The notes: generated by a model not told the origin, from the letters alone. A stretch of 33,913 nt of DNA from Methanobrevibacter thaueri (GCA_015062925.1 SUTL01000014.1:1-33913); one strand, 5' to 3'. Shown: positions 1 through 10,469, counted from the first letter of the stretch. Made by a program: numbers and translations.

Positions 1-242
1 CTGTCCCCTGCTTTTGCACCGTCAATAGGGGTTACTAATTCTCTTACAATATCTTCAGGCTCATCCATTTCATCTAATGGTGGGTGAACAGATTTATATT
101 CTTCACCTGGAGCTCTGTGACCTAATATTTTTACAACGTCTTCATCAGCGATTTCTCTTAACTTTTCTAATTCATATTCTGGATTAGCGAAGTTTCTTCT
201 GTTTTGAGCAACCTGAGAAGTACCTGGATAAATTTGTACCAT
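1..242 (-). CDS. mcrG: Methyl-coenzyme M reductase subunit gamma, N-terminal part (runs off window)
   Basis: This is the first 80 residues of McrG; the gene continues beyond the window's left edge and is not in the ORF track. The minus-strand reading starts [18 protein letters not shown] and continues with [18 protein letters not shown], which is typical of McrG. McrG is one of three subunits of the alpha2-beta2-gamma2 enzyme that releases methane from methyl-coenzyme M and coenzyme B. The ATG lies two bases after the mcrC stop. A GGAG Shine-Dalgarno sits inside the last mcrC codons, so translation is probably coupled. The order B-D-C-G marks this as the mcr operon; mrt isoenzyme operons lack mcrC. 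mcrA should follow outside the window. Confidence 0.95.
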   Translation of the reverse strand, partial: MVQIYPGTSQVAQNRRNFANPEYELEKLREIADEDVVKILGHRAPGEEYKSVHPPLDEMDEPEDIVRELVTPIDGAKAGD

Positions 243-244
243 AA

Positions 245-844
245 TTATGCATCTCCTAATGCTAATTTAACTTTTCTAATAATTTCATCTAATTTATCTT
301 GTGAAATTGTTTCACCACGAATAACTCCTGTAATAATATCATCAATAGTACCTTGGGTTTTAATATCGTCCTCTTCTGGCATGACTTTAGAAGTTTTTAC
401 TCCAATTTTAGCAAAATCTTCACAATCAACCGGGGATTCACATATAATAATGCAGTGTTTATTAACATTCCTTAGAATTAATCTTGCTTTGTAGATTAAA
501 TGATTGGCAACTCCACCCAAGTGAATAACTAGTAATTTGAAATTACTTAATTGTTCTACTTCTTTATCGGTGAGTCCAAATAAAGTACCTCCTGAAGCAG
601 GAGCATCATGAGGAACACCTGCACCAGCATTTAATACCACTGTACTAGTTAAAACATTTGCTTCACGTAAACCGAATGTAATTTCGCAAACTGGTTTAGT
701 AATGTGTCTGCGTCCTGGAGACATAGCAACAGCACATACATCTGCACCACATTCAGCGAAAGTTCCTCTTTGTGCTAAACTTCCACCTTTTCCCATTCCA
801 CTTGCTTCTCTGCAATCTACTACGTGAGTACAACGTCCTATCAT
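245..844 (-). CDS. mcrC: Methyl-coenzyme M reductase operon protein C (MCR activation component)
   Basis: McrC is not a subunit of the reductase. It is known as part of the A3a complex of M. thermautotrophicus that reductively activates the Ni-F430 enzyme with ATP. The sequence starts [18 protein letters not shown] and contains [25 protein letters not shown] and [19 protein letters not shown], all hallmarks of the family. I place the start at the ATG encoding MIGRC, as in homologues, one base after the mcrD stop. The ORF track uses an ATG five codons upstream (859) that overlaps mcrD by 14 bases. Neither start has a strong ribosome binding site, so coupling to mcrD is likely. Length (199 aa) is normal. 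Confidence 0.95.
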   Translation of the reverse strand: MIGRCTHVVDCREASGMGKGGSLAQRGTFAECGADVCAVAMSPGRRHITKPVCEITFGLREANVLTSTVVLNAGAGVPHDAPASGGTLFGLTDKEVEQLSNFKLLVIHLGGVANHLIYKARLILRNVNKHCIIICESPVDCEDFAKIGVKTSKVMPEEDDIKTQGTIDDIITGVIRGETISQDKLDEIIRKVKLALGDA

Positions 845-845
845 T

Positions 846-1301
846 TTAATCGAAGTCATCTTTTCTAATTATTTTCACATGGTCTTCAAAACTGGAATAT
901 TGATCAGTCATTCCAACTAATTCATTTGGCATGTCCATATTACCATATTTAATTCTATCAGAAACAGTTTGTTCTTTTCTGATGTAATTGGTTCTGTCTT
1001 GATTAATATCAAAACCATATGGGATATGTTTTTTGCAAATTTCCTCGATTTCTTTTATTGTAGATTCCATTGTTAATTCAACGAATATTCTACCTGTTTT
1101 AACTTGAAGAGAAACTTCTTCACCATTTACAGTGATTATTCTGCGTTCTCTGTATTGAGGTGGTAAAGATTCTTCTGTTTTAGGAAATCTTGGACCATGA
1201 ATTACGGTTCTTCTTACATCTTCAATAGATTCAATGTCATTTAACAACTTTTCAGTTGTGTCACTTCCAAGAACTCTATGAGGAAATATTTCAATATCCA
1301 T
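846..1301 (-). CDS. mcrD: Methyl-coenzyme M reductase operon protein D
   Basis: McrD is a small protein always encoded in mcr/mrt operons. It associates with MCR and is thought to help assembly or F430 delivery, but its exact role is not settled. The start [20 protein letters not shown] and the segment [19 protein letters not shown] match the family, and 151 residues is close to the usual length. It lies 36 bases downstream of mcrB and abuts mcrC, so it is read within the same operon. The alternating short gaps fit one polycistronic mRNA. No anomaly is visible. Confidence 0.94.
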   Translation of the reverse strand: MDIEIFPHRVLGSDTTEKLLNDIESIEDVRRTVIHGPRFPKTEESLPPQYRERRIITVNGEEVSLQVKTGRIFVELTMESTIKEIEEICKKHIPYGFDINQDRTNYIRKEQTVSDRIKYGNMDMPNELVGMTDQYSSFEDHVKIIRKDDFD

Positions 1302-1337
1302 TTTTTTACCTTCATAAATTAGATTTTAATAAATTAA

Positions 1338-2669
<1,332 letters not shown>

Positions 2670-2674
2670 TTTTT

Positions 2675-2683
2675 CCCTCCTAA
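2675..2683 (-). promoter_or_regulatory. Strong ribosome binding site of mcrB
   Basis: On the minus strand TTTAGGAGGGAAAAAATGG places a full GGAGG about seven bases before the mcrB ATG. This decides the start against the longer open frame in the ORF track. Confidence 0.85.
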
Positions 2684-2699
2684 ATAAATAGAGTTTATA

Positions 2700-2860
2700 A
2701 CTAAATATACCACTCTCAATGACGAAATTTTTCACCAAATTGAGTTGAGCTACAAAGCAAGTTTTTTGCAATAGCCAGCCATATGGTATACAAATTTTAT
2801 TTTATAAAAGATATAATATAAAGATTACCTCTAAAAACTTTTAGAAAAATATATAAAGCA
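2700..2860 (-). promoter_or_regulatory. mcr operon promoter/leader region with three TATA-like elements and a dyad
   Basis: Reading toward mcrB there are three TATA-like boxes: CTTTATATATTT (about 2847-2858), CTTTATATTATATC (about 2810-2824) and GGTATATTTAG (about 2705-2715). Between the first two lies a perfect 7-bp inverted repeat TCTAAAA-AC-TTTTAGA (2830-2845), at about the distance where transcription from the distal box would begin. Which box is used cannot be decided by eye. The distal one would give a leader of roughly 150 nt, the proximal one a leader of only a few tens of bases. Strong, possibly tandem, promoters are expected for mcr. Confidence 0.45.
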
Positions 2861-3160
2861 TAATAAATGATTTTATTTTTAAGAAAAAAACGCACAAAAG
2901 TAATACTTTTTATTATTATTAAAAAATACTAATATTAAAAAAGAATGCTGAAAAATAAATTAAAATATAAAATAATGAAAAAAATAAAACAGAACATAAC
3001 ATAACAAGTTATAAATAATAATTATTAAAATTAAAGAAAAATAACAAATTATTACTTTTAGCAATACAAGTAATAAATAATACAAAAAGTAATACAAAAA
3101 AATCCATGAAAAAACACACCCCATATATAAATAAAATGAAAAGAAAAAATAATTAACATT
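2861..3160. promoter_or_regulatory. A-rich divergent spacer between mcrB and mmp10 with repeated AAGTAAT motifs
   Basis: No credible gene is present; the 103-aa minus ORF here is a low-complexity shadow. The spacer holds a 15-bp odd palindrome AAAAGTA-A-TACTTTT (2896-2910). It also holds an inverted repeat ATTACTT (3051-3057) / AAGTAAT (3068-3074) and another AAGTAAT at 3087-3093. A TATA box CATATATAAAT (3122-3132) lies about 30 bases before the mmp10 ATG. That spacing, with no Shine-Dalgarno, predicts a very short leader or leaderless mmp10 mRNA. Confidence 0.5.
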
Positions 3161-4408
3161 ATGCAACTTGTAGCTGATGTTGGAGGAATACCTGGAAAAG
3201 ACTGCAATGGATTTTGTAAATATTGCTACTTTAGAAAGGTAAAAGAAATAAAAAGTTTCGGATGTGCACACTGCCTACCCAATAAAATAGGATGTGAAAG
3301 ATGCAGTAAAGGAATATCTGAAACACAAGGAGCATTCAAATCTCCATTTGAAGTAATGAACGAAGTTCAAACCGCCCTAATGATGAATATGGGTCAGAAA
3401 AATGTAAGTGCATATATCAGTGGAGGAGGAGACATAAGCTGCTACCCCCACCTTGAAACATTAACCGCAAACCTAAATCAATTCTCAATACCATCCACAC
3501 TAGGATACACATGCGGAAAAGGAATAACAGATTCACAAATCGCTACAAGATTAATAAACAATGGAGTTGAAGAAGTATCTTTCACAATCTTCTCATCAAA
3601 CCCACAACTAAGAAAAGAATGGGTAAAAGACCCAAACCCACAAGAAGCATTAAAAGCATGTCAAATATTCTGCGAAAACATTAAACTAACAGGAGCATCA
3701 GTTATAATACCTGGAGTTAATGATGGTGAAATATTAAGACAAACATGTAACAGTTTAGAAGAATGGGGGGCAAAAGGAATGCTTTTAATGAGATTTGCAA
3801 ACACATTCAACGAAGGCCTGATACTTGGAAACGAACCCATACTAAAAGGTATTGAATCACAACCAATCGAAGAATTCTCAGAACTTGTAAAACAAATCAA
3901 CTCAGAATACAAATTCAGAGTAAGCGGAACACCATTATGTGACCCTGAAACCGGAGGACCATTTGCAATAGCAAAAGATGAAAATGAAATATTCCTACAA
4001 TTCATAAAACCAGTAACCGGAGAAGCAACAATAATCACATCAAAAATAGCTTACCCATTTATTTCCAAAATATTCGATAAACTGGAAGTTGAAAGTGTAA
4101 ATGTAATAGGTGTTGAAAAAGAAATCGCATGTTTAATTACAAAAGAAGATTTGGAAAATATAGATTTAACTGAAATCCATGATGCCGTAATCATACCCGG
4201 CAGATCATTTGTCCATCAACTGGACGCTGAAAGAATATTAAGTCGTGACGGTGTTGAAAGAATCGTAGGCCGTGGTCCAGATACTTTAAGTGTTGATGGA
4301 GAATTAAGTATTGATATGACAGATGAAAATGTTATAGAACGAGAATTAGAACAATTCAATGATTTAGTGGATGCTATTAATTTCTTTGGAATGAGAAGAA
4401 AAATTTAG
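3161..4408 (+). CDS. mmp10: Methanogenesis marker protein 10, B12-dependent radical SAM arginine methyltransferase of McrA
   Basis: Mmp10 is a cobalamin-dependent radical SAM enzyme that C-methylates an active-site arginine of McrA. The 415-residue protein opens [18 protein letters not shown] and carries the CX3CX2C cluster motif (C15, C19, C22). Four further cysteines (C35, C38, C45, C48) form the second metal-binding motif seen in this family. An SGGGD segment near residue 90 is typical of the SAM-binding region. The ATG at 3161 is the only sensible start; an in-frame stop lies close upstream and no Shine-Dalgarno is visible. It is divergent from the mcr operon whose product it modifies and convergent with mmp7, overlapping its stop by four bases. 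That placement supports a dedicated role in MCR maturation. Confidence 0.93.
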   Translation: MQLVADVGGIPGKDCNGFCKYCYFRKVKEIKSFGCAHCLPNKIGCERCSKGISETQGAFKSPFEVMNEVQTALMMNMGQKNVSAYISGGGDISCYPHLETLTANLNQFSIPSTLGYTCGKGITDSQIATRLINNGVEEVSFTIFSSNPQLRKEWVKDPNPQEALKACQIFCENIKLTGASVIIPGVNDGEILRQTCNSLEEWGAKGMLLMRFANTFNEGLILGNEPILKGIESQPIEEFSELVKQINSEYKFRVSGTPLCDPETGGPFAIAKDENEIFLQFIKPVTGEATIITSKIAYPFISKIFDKLEVESVNVIGVEKEIACLITKEDLENIDLTEIHDAVIIPGRSFVHQLDAERILSRDGVERIVGRGPDTLSVDGELSIDMTDENVIERELEQFNDLVDAINFFGMRRKI

Positions 4409-5328
4409 TTTGAATCCTCAACAAGAGAACTCTCACTATTAATTTTAACTAGAATATAATCATACATTTTTGATTTTTTAATTTCAGAGATTTCTGATAA
4501 TTTCTTACCATCAATAACAACATTAGCAACAACACTTGCATAAGTATCATAATCAAGTTTAACACGAACACCATCCAATTGAGTTGTAACCGGTGTTGGA
4601 GATATAACCTCTTTAATTTCCCTTACCTGATTTTCAATAGCATTTTTAACAACAATAGATGGTACTAATGGAGCGTCAAGTGTCATTTCATGTTTTTTAT
4701 CATTTAATATTTTTTCAGTTGTTTCCACTAAATTATCAAGTGCACGAATATCCGGTCCTCTTCTAAGTCTTCTTGGAATCCTGCCTAAACCTCCAACATA
4801 AGCATCAGCCCCCGGAAGGTCATCAGCATCCAAATAAGGAGAACCTGTAACAATCACCGGAATATCAATATCATCATATAAAAAAGCTTTTTCTTTAATA
4901 CATTTTTCAAAACTACCTAAAACGAAAATAACTGCATCATGTTCTTCAATTAAATCTTTTTCTTCCTCAGTTATTCCAGAAGTTCCTTTACCATCACCAC
5001 GTGCAAGACCAATCATATTATCTTTTGCACCGAATTCACGTAAATATTCAGATATATCACATGCAGCATGAGGCAAATGATGTCTTGCAAGAGTAGGTGA
5101 AACAATTGCAATTTCAGAACCCGCCATAGGAGCAACTGATAATTTCGCTAATAGTTCTTTTGATTTATCCTGAATTTTATCAACATCATCTAATGGAACA
5201 GCCATATTTAACACTAATTCCATTTGTTGAATGCTTTCCTGAAGAATAAATCCTCCTAAATCTTCAATTAATTCTTTTATTTCCTCACTCTTGTGAACTC
5301 CACCGGTAAATGTTAATGTTTCATACAT
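4405..5328 (-). CDS. mmp7: Methanogenesis marker protein 7 (MCR activation complex component)
   Basis: The 307-residue product matches the methanogenesis marker 7 family: [17 protein letters not shown] at the start, then [18 protein letters not shown], a [12 protein letters not shown] segment and a Rossmann-like core ([19 protein letters not shown]). Mmp7 was found with McrC and other marker proteins in the A3a component that activates MCR, so its location beside mcrC and mmp10 is meaningful. Its exact biochemical role is unknown. The ORF track starts at a TTG three codons upstream. I prefer the ATG at 5328, which matches homologues and has a GAGAG about ten bases upstream. The C-terminal tail after residue 295 is acidic and probably flexible. 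Confidence 0.85.
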   Translation of the reverse strand: MYETLTFTGGVHKSEEIKELIEDLGGFILQESIQQMELVLNMAVPLDDVDKIQDKSKELLAKLSVAPMAGSEIAIVSPTLARHHLPHAACDISEYLREFGAKDNMIGLARGDGKGTSGITEEEKDLIEEHDAVIFVLGSFEKCIKEKAFLYDDIDIPVIVTGSPYLDADDLPGADAYVGGLGRIPRRLRRGPDIRALDNLVETTEKILNDKKHEMTLDAPLVPSIVVKNAIENQVREIKEVISPTPVTTQLDGVRVKLDYDTYASVVANVVIDGKKLSEISEIKKSKMYDYILVKINSESSLVEDSN

Positions 5329-5389
5329 TATTAACAACTCTCAAAAAAAATTGTTTTATTATATTAATTATATATTCTATACCTTATAT

Positions 5390-5908
5390 CTATATTAAAT
5401 TTTCTAAAATAGAATATCTTAACTCTGCTTTTTCAAAGGGATTTTTGGAAATGGAATTATGAGAAGGTATTTCCACCAGATTTTCAACTTCAATAACTTT
5501 ATCTTTCAAATAATCCGGATAAACAACATAACTGAAATCATTTGAATTAATATTGAACCCCATATCTGAAACTATATCTTTTAAAAAATCAGAATAAACT
5601 TTAACATTAATATTTCTTTGATAATTTGAATTCAAATACTTCTGACATATAGGATAATTTTTAAACAAAGAAAGAATTTCCTCATCATCCAGTTCATTAT
5701 TATTGATTCTGGAAACTTCTTTAATGCTTTGATAAATCTGTGATGGAGTGTTGATTTTAATAGCTAATGCATCCATATCCACTTTACTTTCTGAAAGTAG
5801 AATTGCAAAATCCCCATCATCCTTATTTGGAAATTTGTTTAAAACATAATTTTTAATACCTGCCAATTTCACGATTTCCTCACACATTGGTGTTGTGACT
5901 ATTTTCAT
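5390..5908 (-). CDS. Uncharacterised conserved-looking methanogen protein in the MCR maturation cluster
   Basis: I do not recognise this 172-residue protein. It begins MKIVTTPMCEEIVKLAGI, followed by a segment DGDFAILLSESKVDMDALAIKI that looks like a strand-turn-helix of an alpha/beta fold. The C-terminal half is acidic and lysine-rich (KDKVIEVENLVEIPSH). There is no signal peptide or membrane segment. Cysteines near residues 9 and 88 are not arranged as a cluster motif. The ATG at 5908 is chosen because upstream codons in the track are AT-rich spacer. There is no Shine-Dalgarno, so the mRNA may be leaderless. It follows in the same direction upstream of mmp7 (about 60 bases) and is divergent from comB, which suggests a link to MCR or coenzyme M maturation (inference from position only). 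Confidence 0.7.
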   Translation of the reverse strand: MKIVTTPMCEEIVKLAGIKNYVLNKFPNKDDGDFAILLSESKVDMDALAIKINTPSQIYQSIKEVSRINNNELDDEEILSLFKNYPICQKYLNSNYQRNINVKVYSDFLKDIVSDMGFNINSNDFSYVVYPDYLKDKVIEVENLVEIPSHNSISKNPFEKAELRYSILENLI

Positions 5909-5950
5909 AATAATAATATATATTCTAATTAACATAAAATAACTATTATT
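5909..5950. promoter_or_regulatory. Compact shared divergent promoter
   Basis: Only 42 bases separate the ATG of the minus-strand unknown gene from the ATG of comB. An AATATATATT element (5916-5925) lies about 26-35 bases before the comB ATG and equally close to the other start. Both genes lack Shine-Dalgarno sequences. The simplest reading is overlapping promoters producing leaderless mRNAs in both directions. Confidence 0.45.
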
Positions 5951-6637
5951 ATGAAAGTAACATTAAGCTTTGAAGAAAGTATTAGTAGTGATGTTTCCAT
6001 TATGGTTGATGCTCTTAGAGCCAGCACCACAATAACACTTGCATTGGATAATTTTAAAAAAGTAATACCATGTTTCACACCAGAAGAAGCATTTGAATTG
6101 AAAAAAAATATGGATGGTGTTCTTGCAGGGGAACGTGGTGGTGAAAAAATCAAGGGATTTGATATTGGAAACACACCATCTATGATTAAAGATTATGAAA
6201 GTTCAAAAGAAAATCTAATATTAACAACAAGTAATGGAACAAGAATCCTTGAAAATATGACTTCCAAAGTTTTAGTTGGTTCAATGGTTAATGCAAAGGC
6301 AGTTGCCGGAAAAAGTATAAAACTGGCAGATAATCATATTGATGTTGTGATGGCCGGAGTGAAAGGAGAATTTGCAATTGAAGATTTTCTTGCAGCAGGA
6401 GAAATATTATACTGGATAAATGAAAATTTAAACAGTAACTGTTTAAGTGAATATGCTAAAGCCAGTGTTTTAGCTAGCAGAGATTATAATATGTTAAAAA
6501 ATGCTTTTTTAAATTCAAGATCTGCTAAAAGATTAATTGAACTTGGTTATGAAGATGATGTAATCTTATGTTGTGAGAAAAATATTAGTGAAAATGTAGC
6601 AATATATAATAATAATGAATTAACTTTATATATTTAG
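5951..6637 (+). CDS. comB: 2-phosphosulfolactate phosphatase
   Basis: ComB is the Mg-dependent phosphatase that converts 2-phosphosulfolactate to sulfolactate, the second step of coenzyme M synthesis from phosphoenolpyruvate. Family motifs are clear: VDALRASTTI (19-28), LAGERGGEKIKGFDIGNTP (58-76) and LTTSNGTR (91-98). The length of 228 residues is normal. The start is the first ATG after the divergent promoter, without a ribosome binding site. The next pathway enzyme, comC, is about 16 kb downstream in this window. comA is not here. Location near mcr, whose substrate contains coenzyme M, is functionally coherent. Confidence 0.93.
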   Translation: MKVTLSFEESISSDVSIMVDALRASTTITLALDNFKKVIPCFTPEEAFELKKNMDGVLAGERGGEKIKGFDIGNTPSMIKDYESSKENLILTTSNGTRILENMTSKVLVGSMVNAKAVAGKSIKLADNHIDVVMAGVKGEFAIEDFLAAGEILYWINENLNSNCLSEYAKASVLASRDYNMLKNAFLNSRSAKRLIELGYEDDVILCCEKNISENVAIYNNNELTLYI

Positions 6638-6681
6638 ATTTCAAAATATTAGATAAATATAATTTATAAAGAAGGGTTTTT

Positions 6682-7851
6682 TTGAAAAGAGAATGTTTAA
6701 CAATAATAGGTACTGCACATGTATCACAAGACAGTGTTGATGAAGTGAAAGATGCAATTTACGAACAACACCCAGAAGTAGTGGCAATTGAGCTTGACAG
6801 AGGCAGATACATAAAATTAAAACAAAACATGATGGGTATTGAACAGGATGAAACTATTTCTGTGAGTAAAATCATCAAAGAAAATAAAGTTACATTGTTT
6901 TTTACAAGTGCAATTTTAAGTTACTTCCAATCAAAAATTGGAGAAGATGTTGATGTTGCACCGGGTTCTGAAATGGTTGGTGCTATTGAAGCAAGTGAAG
7001 ATTTAGGAATACCAATTGCACTAATCGACAGAGATGTTAATATAACACTTCAAAGAGCATTGAATAAAATGGGTTTTATTGAAAAAGCAAAATTTGTTTT
7101 CAGCTTAATAGCATCCGTTTTTGGTTATGGTGAAGAAGAGGATATTGATATTGAAGAACTTAAAAACCCTGAAAACATTGATGAAGTAATGGAAATGTTT
7201 AAAGATGAAGCTCCAAGTGTTCATGAAGTACTGGTTCATGAAAGAGACATGTATCTTACAGGAAGCATATTGAAAATACCACAAGACCATGTTATTGCAG
7301 TTGTTGGTGCTGGACATAAACCCGGAATTGAAAAATACTTAGATAACCCTGAAACATTACCTGATTTAAAAGAATTAGAAGTTATTGATGATAAAAAAGG
7401 CATTCCATGGCTTAAAATATTTTTAGCATTGATTCCTGCATTATTCATTGTGATATTTTTTCTGGCATATTTTAGCGGGATAAACATCACAGGCAATCTT
7501 TTTGATTTTGTCATTATTAGTATGATTATGGGTTTTATCGGATCTATTCTTTCAGGTTCAAAAATCCAATCCGCAATTGTTGGAGGAGTAGTGGCGCCGT
7601 TAACTATTATTCATCCTTTACTTGCAGCAGGTTGGTTTTCAGGATTATGTGAAGCTAAATTTAGAAAAGTAAGGCAAAGTGATATTAAAAATTTAGCTAA
7701 AATAGAAGGTTTTAAAGATTTATGGCATAATAATATTTTTAGAATATTATTAGTTGTTATTGGAACCAATTTAGGAGTTAGTATTGCAACTCTGGTTATT
7801 TTACCCTCTAAGGTTTTCATACCATTATTCATGAAAATTTTTGGAATGTGA
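6682..7851 (+). CDS. TraB/PrgY-family membrane protein
   Basis: The N-terminal 230 residues form a TraB domain: LTIIGTAHVSQDSVDEV, VVAIELDRGRY and VVGAGHKPGI. The C-terminus has about four membrane segments (LFLALIPALFIVIFF-type stretch near 240, then about 265, 295 and 360). Bacterial relatives (TraB, PrgY) inhibit peptide pheromones, and the fold is linked to EreA/ChaN-like or Tiki-like proteases. The role in archaea is unknown. The start is a TTG, supported by GAAGGG about six bases upstream and by lack of a nearby ATG that keeps the conserved N-terminus. It is 44 bases after comB and probably cotranscribed or served by a weak TATA in the gap. Confidence 0.85.
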   Translation: MKRECLTIIGTAHVSQDSVDEVKDAIYEQHPEVVAIELDRGRYIKLKQNMMGIEQDETISVSKIIKENKVTLFFTSAILSYFQSKIGEDVDVAPGSEMVGAIEASEDLGIPIALIDRDVNITLQRALNKMGFIEKAKFVFSLIASVFGYGEEEDIDIEELKNPENIDEVMEMFKDEAPSVHEVLVHERDMYLTGSILKIPQDHVIAVVGAGHKPGIEKYLDNPETLPDLKELEVIDDKKGIPWLKIFLALIPALFIVIFFLAYFSGINITGNLFDFVIISMIMGFIGSILSGSKIQSAIVGGVVAPLTIIHPLLAAGWFSGLCEAKFRKVRQSDIKNLAKIEGFKDLWHNNIFRILLVVIGTNLGVSIATLVILPSKVFIPLFMKIFGM

Positions 7852-7928
7852 AAAATGATAATTTTTATATAATTAGATTGATAATATTTATAATTACTAT
7901 TGATTTTTAATAAAAGGAAAATATTACC

Positions 7929-8141
7929 ATGTATTTCATTATTCGTTGTGACTGCGGAAGAGCATTGTATGCAAAAGAAGGAGTGGCTACTCGCAAATGT
8001 GTATGTGGAAAAACACTTAAAGTTAAATCCAGAAGGATTTTTAAAAAAGTAGCTACAAGAGAAGAAGCATCAGTTGCAGTTCAGGAAATGCAGGATAAAA
8101 TATATGGAAACACTGGATTTATGAGGGCTAGTGATTTATAA
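7929..8141 (+). CDS. DUF1922 small zinc-ribbon-like protein (MTH1184 type)
   Basis: This 70-residue protein closely resembles the structurally determined MTH1184 of M. thermautotrophicus (DUF1922). It starts MYFIIRCDCGRALYAKEG and has two CxC pairs (C7/C9 and C24/C26) that make a small metal-binding knuckle, followed by a basic strand and a helix (REEASVAVQEMQDKIYG). Function is unknown; a nucleic-acid or protein-binding role is possible. An AAAAGGAAAA ribosome binding site lies about ten bases upstream. A TATA-like TTTTTATATAATT sits around 7862-7874, so it may have its own promoter. Confidence 0.88.
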   Translation: MYFIIRCDCGRALYAKEGVATRKCVCGKTLKVKSRRIFKKVATREEASVAVQEMQDKIYGNTGFMRASDL

Positions 8142-8165
8142 AAATTTTTAATTGGTTTGTTAAAA

Positions 8166-9488
8166 ATGATTGGGACGACACTGGAAATAATTATTATATT
8201 AATTTTAATAATACTTACAGGTTATTTGTCAATGGCAGAGTTAGCTGTTGTATCTGTGAGAAAAGCAAAATTACAAAAAGAATTAGAAGACGGAAATAAA
8301 AATGCAAAAATTGTTTTTGAATTATTAGAAGATCCTAATGAATTCTTATCAACAGTTCAAATTGGAATTTCACTCATAGGAGTGTTAACCGGAGCTTTTG
8401 GTGGAGTAACTCTTGCTGAACCATTAGCAAAGGCTATTTCTTTCATACCATACAGTCAACCAATAAGTGTAGCCATAGTTGTTATTATAACCACTTATTT
8501 AACATTAGTTGTTGGTGAAATTGTTCCTAAAGTTATTGCATTAAATGATCCTGAAAAAGTATCCCTTAAAGTAGCTAAAAGCATGGTTATATTATCTAAA
8601 ATATCAAAACCTGCTAGTTTTGTTCTTGCAAAATCAAGCCGTTTTCTCTTATGGTTATTGAGAATTGAAAATAAAAACCATGATAGTGTTACTGAAGAAG
8701 AAATTGAATTAATGATTAAGGAAGGAAGGGAAGAAGGAACAATTGAACAAGAAGAAGAGGACATTATTAAAAGAGTTTTCAAACTTGATGATCAGAAAGT
8801 TGAAAGTATAATGACTCCTCGTAATGAAATCATCTGGATTGATTTGGATGATGATAAATCAATAAATAAAGTTAAAATTATTGAAAGTAAAAGGTCTATT
8901 TTCCCTATAGCAAGAGGAGAGTTAGATGATTTTATTGGTGTTGTTCAGGCAAAAGATATTCTCTCAGCAATGTTTGGTAATGAGGAATTTGACATTAATA
9001 AAATTGTGAAAGAACCTTTAGTAGTATCTGAACATTTACAAACATTAGAATTACTTAAAGAATTTAAAGAAAATCAGGAATATGTTCATATGTCCCTGGT
9101 TGTTGATGAATTCGGTAGTGTTGAGGGATTAATTACATTAAATGATTTGCTTGAAGGTATTGTTGGGGATATTCCAGGTATTGATGAAGAAGCTGAACCT
9201 CAAGCAATACAGAGAAGTGATGGAACTTGGTTAATTGATGGAAGATATCCTATTGATAAATTTAAGGAGTTATTTGATTTTAAAGATAAATTGCCTGATG
9301 AAGATGAGGATAATTACACTACTTTAGCCGGATTTATTTTAAGTTTAAGTGGTAAAATTCCTAATGAAGAGGATAAATATGATTGTGGAAGATTTATCTT
9401 TGAAATAATTGATATTGATGGTCATCAAATTGATAAAGTTCTTGTAACTGATTTAGGTCCTGATGAACCTATGCCTGAGGAGGAATGA
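8166..9488 (+). CDS. CNNM/HlyC-type membrane protein with CBS pair and CorC domain
   Basis: Domain order is a DUF21/CNNM transmembrane region (about residues 1-170), a CBS pair (about 190-330, including VESIMTPRNEIIWIDLDDD and LVVDEFGSVEGLITLNDL) and a C-terminal CorC/HlyC transporter-associated domain (about 345-435). Family members are implicated in Mg or Co efflux and are often mislabelled hemolysins. The ATG at 8166 starts MIGTTLEIIIILILIIL, which directly becomes the first membrane helix. The track's TTG three codons earlier is possible but has no better ribosome binding site. The CaCA antiporter follows after six bases, suggesting a cation-handling pair. The tail ends in an acidic PEEE. 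Confidence 0.9.
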   Translation: MIGTTLEIIIILILIILTGYLSMAELAVVSVRKAKLQKELEDGNKNAKIVFELLEDPNEFLSTVQIGISLIGVLTGAFGGVTLAEPLAKAISFIPYSQPISVAIVVIITTYLTLVVGEIVPKVIALNDPEKVSLKVAKSMVILSKISKPASFVLAKSSRFLLWLLRIENKNHDSVTEEEIELMIKEGREEGTIEQEEEDIIKRVFKLDDQKVESIMTPRNEIIWIDLDDDKSINKVKIIESKRSIFPIARGELDDFIGVVQAKDILSAMFGNEEFDINKIVKEPLVVSEHLQTLELLKEFKENQEYVHMSLVVDEFGSVEGLITLNDLLEGIVGDIPGIDEEAEPQAIQRSDGTWLIDGRYPIDKFKELFDFKDKLPDEDEDNYTTLAGFILSLSGKIPNEEDKYDCGRFIFEIIDIDGHQIDKVLVTDLGPDEPMPEEE

Positions 9489-9494
9489 AGAATA

Positions 9495-10439
9495 ATGGAT
9501 GCATCTATACTACTTTCAGTTGTACTTTTAATTGTTGGATTTGTTTGTTTGATTAAAGGATCAGATTTTTTTGTTGATGGTGCTAGTAATATTGCATCTC
9601 TTTTAAGAATACCTACTATTATTGTTGGGTTGACAATTGTTGCTTTGGGAACTAGTGCACCTGAAGCCGCTGTTTCTATTACTTCATCATTAACTGGCAG
9701 CAATGCAATGGCCATTAGTAATGTTATTGGAAGTAATTTATTTAACATTTTAATGGTTATTGGTATTGCAGCATTACTTAGTGATTTGTTAATGGAAAAA
9801 AGTGTTTTGAATAAAGATTTAAGAATTCTTGTTGCTATAACTGCTCTTTTTGCAGTGTTTATTTTTATTGGATGGGATATTTCAAATTATGAAGGATTAA
9901 TTTTAATTTTTATTTTAATCGCATATATTATTTATCTTATTTACTCTGCTAGGAAATCCGGAGCAATGGATAATGTTGATAAAGTGACTTTATCACTTCC
10001 TAAAAGTATTGTTTACATTATTGTTGGTCTTGCCGGAATTATTATTGGTGGAGATTTAGTTGTCAACAGTGCCTCTGATATAGCAATTGCACTTGGAATG
10101 AGTGAAACATTAGTTGGTTTGACAATTGTTGCAATTGGTACATCATTACCTGAACTTGTAACTTCACTTACTGCTTTAAAGAAAGGTGAAAATCAGATAG
10201 TAATTGGTAATGTGATTGGATCAAATATTTATAATATATTATTCGTACTGGGGGCAAGTAGTGCAATAAGTCGCATTCCTGTAAATTCAAACATATTAAT
10301 TGATGTTATATTCATGTTATTCATTACCATATTATGTTATATTTTCGGTAAAACACAGGAAAAATATGATAAAAAAGAAGGAATAATATTAGTAACATTA
10401 TTCATCATATATATGGCATTTGCAATACTTAGAAACTAA
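9495..10439 (+). CDS. CaCA-family sodium/calcium antiporter-like protein (YrbG type)
   Basis: The 314-residue protein has about ten membrane helices and the two inverted alpha repeats of the CaCA superfamily. Repeat one contains GTSAPEAAVSITSSLTGSN and NVIGSNLFNIL (about 50-87). Repeat two contains GTSLPELVTSLTA and GNVIGSNIYNILFVLG (about 213-255). The family exchanges Na+ or H+ for Ca2+ or other cations; the substrate here is not determinable. The GAGGAGGAATGA just before its ATG also encodes the end of the preceding gene, so translation is coupled with the CNNM protein. Confidence 0.92.
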   Translation: MDASILLSVVLLIVGFVCLIKGSDFFVDGASNIASLLRIPTIIVGLTIVALGTSAPEAAVSITSSLTGSNAMAISNVIGSNLFNILMVIGIAALLSDLLMEKSVLNKDLRILVAITALFAVFIFIGWDISNYEGLILIFILIAYIIYLIYSARKSGAMDNVDKVTLSLPKSIVYIIVGLAGIIIGGDLVVNSASDIAIALGMSETLVGLTIVAIGTSLPELVTSLTALKKGENQIVIGNVIGSNIYNILFVLGASSAISRIPVNSNILIDVIFMLFITILCYIFGKTQEKYDKKEGIILVTLFIIYMAFAILRN

Positions 10440-10469
10440 AAAAATTATATATTAATTAAACCAACCTAA

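Noticed and set aside
2670-2771. N-terminal extension of mcrB in the ORF track
   Set aside because: The sequence does not resemble McrB, and a full GGAGG directly precedes the internal ATG at 2669.
2960-3271. 103-aa minus-strand ORF rich in F, Y and I
   Set aside because: It is the antisense of an A-rich spacer and the start of mmp10; low complexity with no ribosome binding site.
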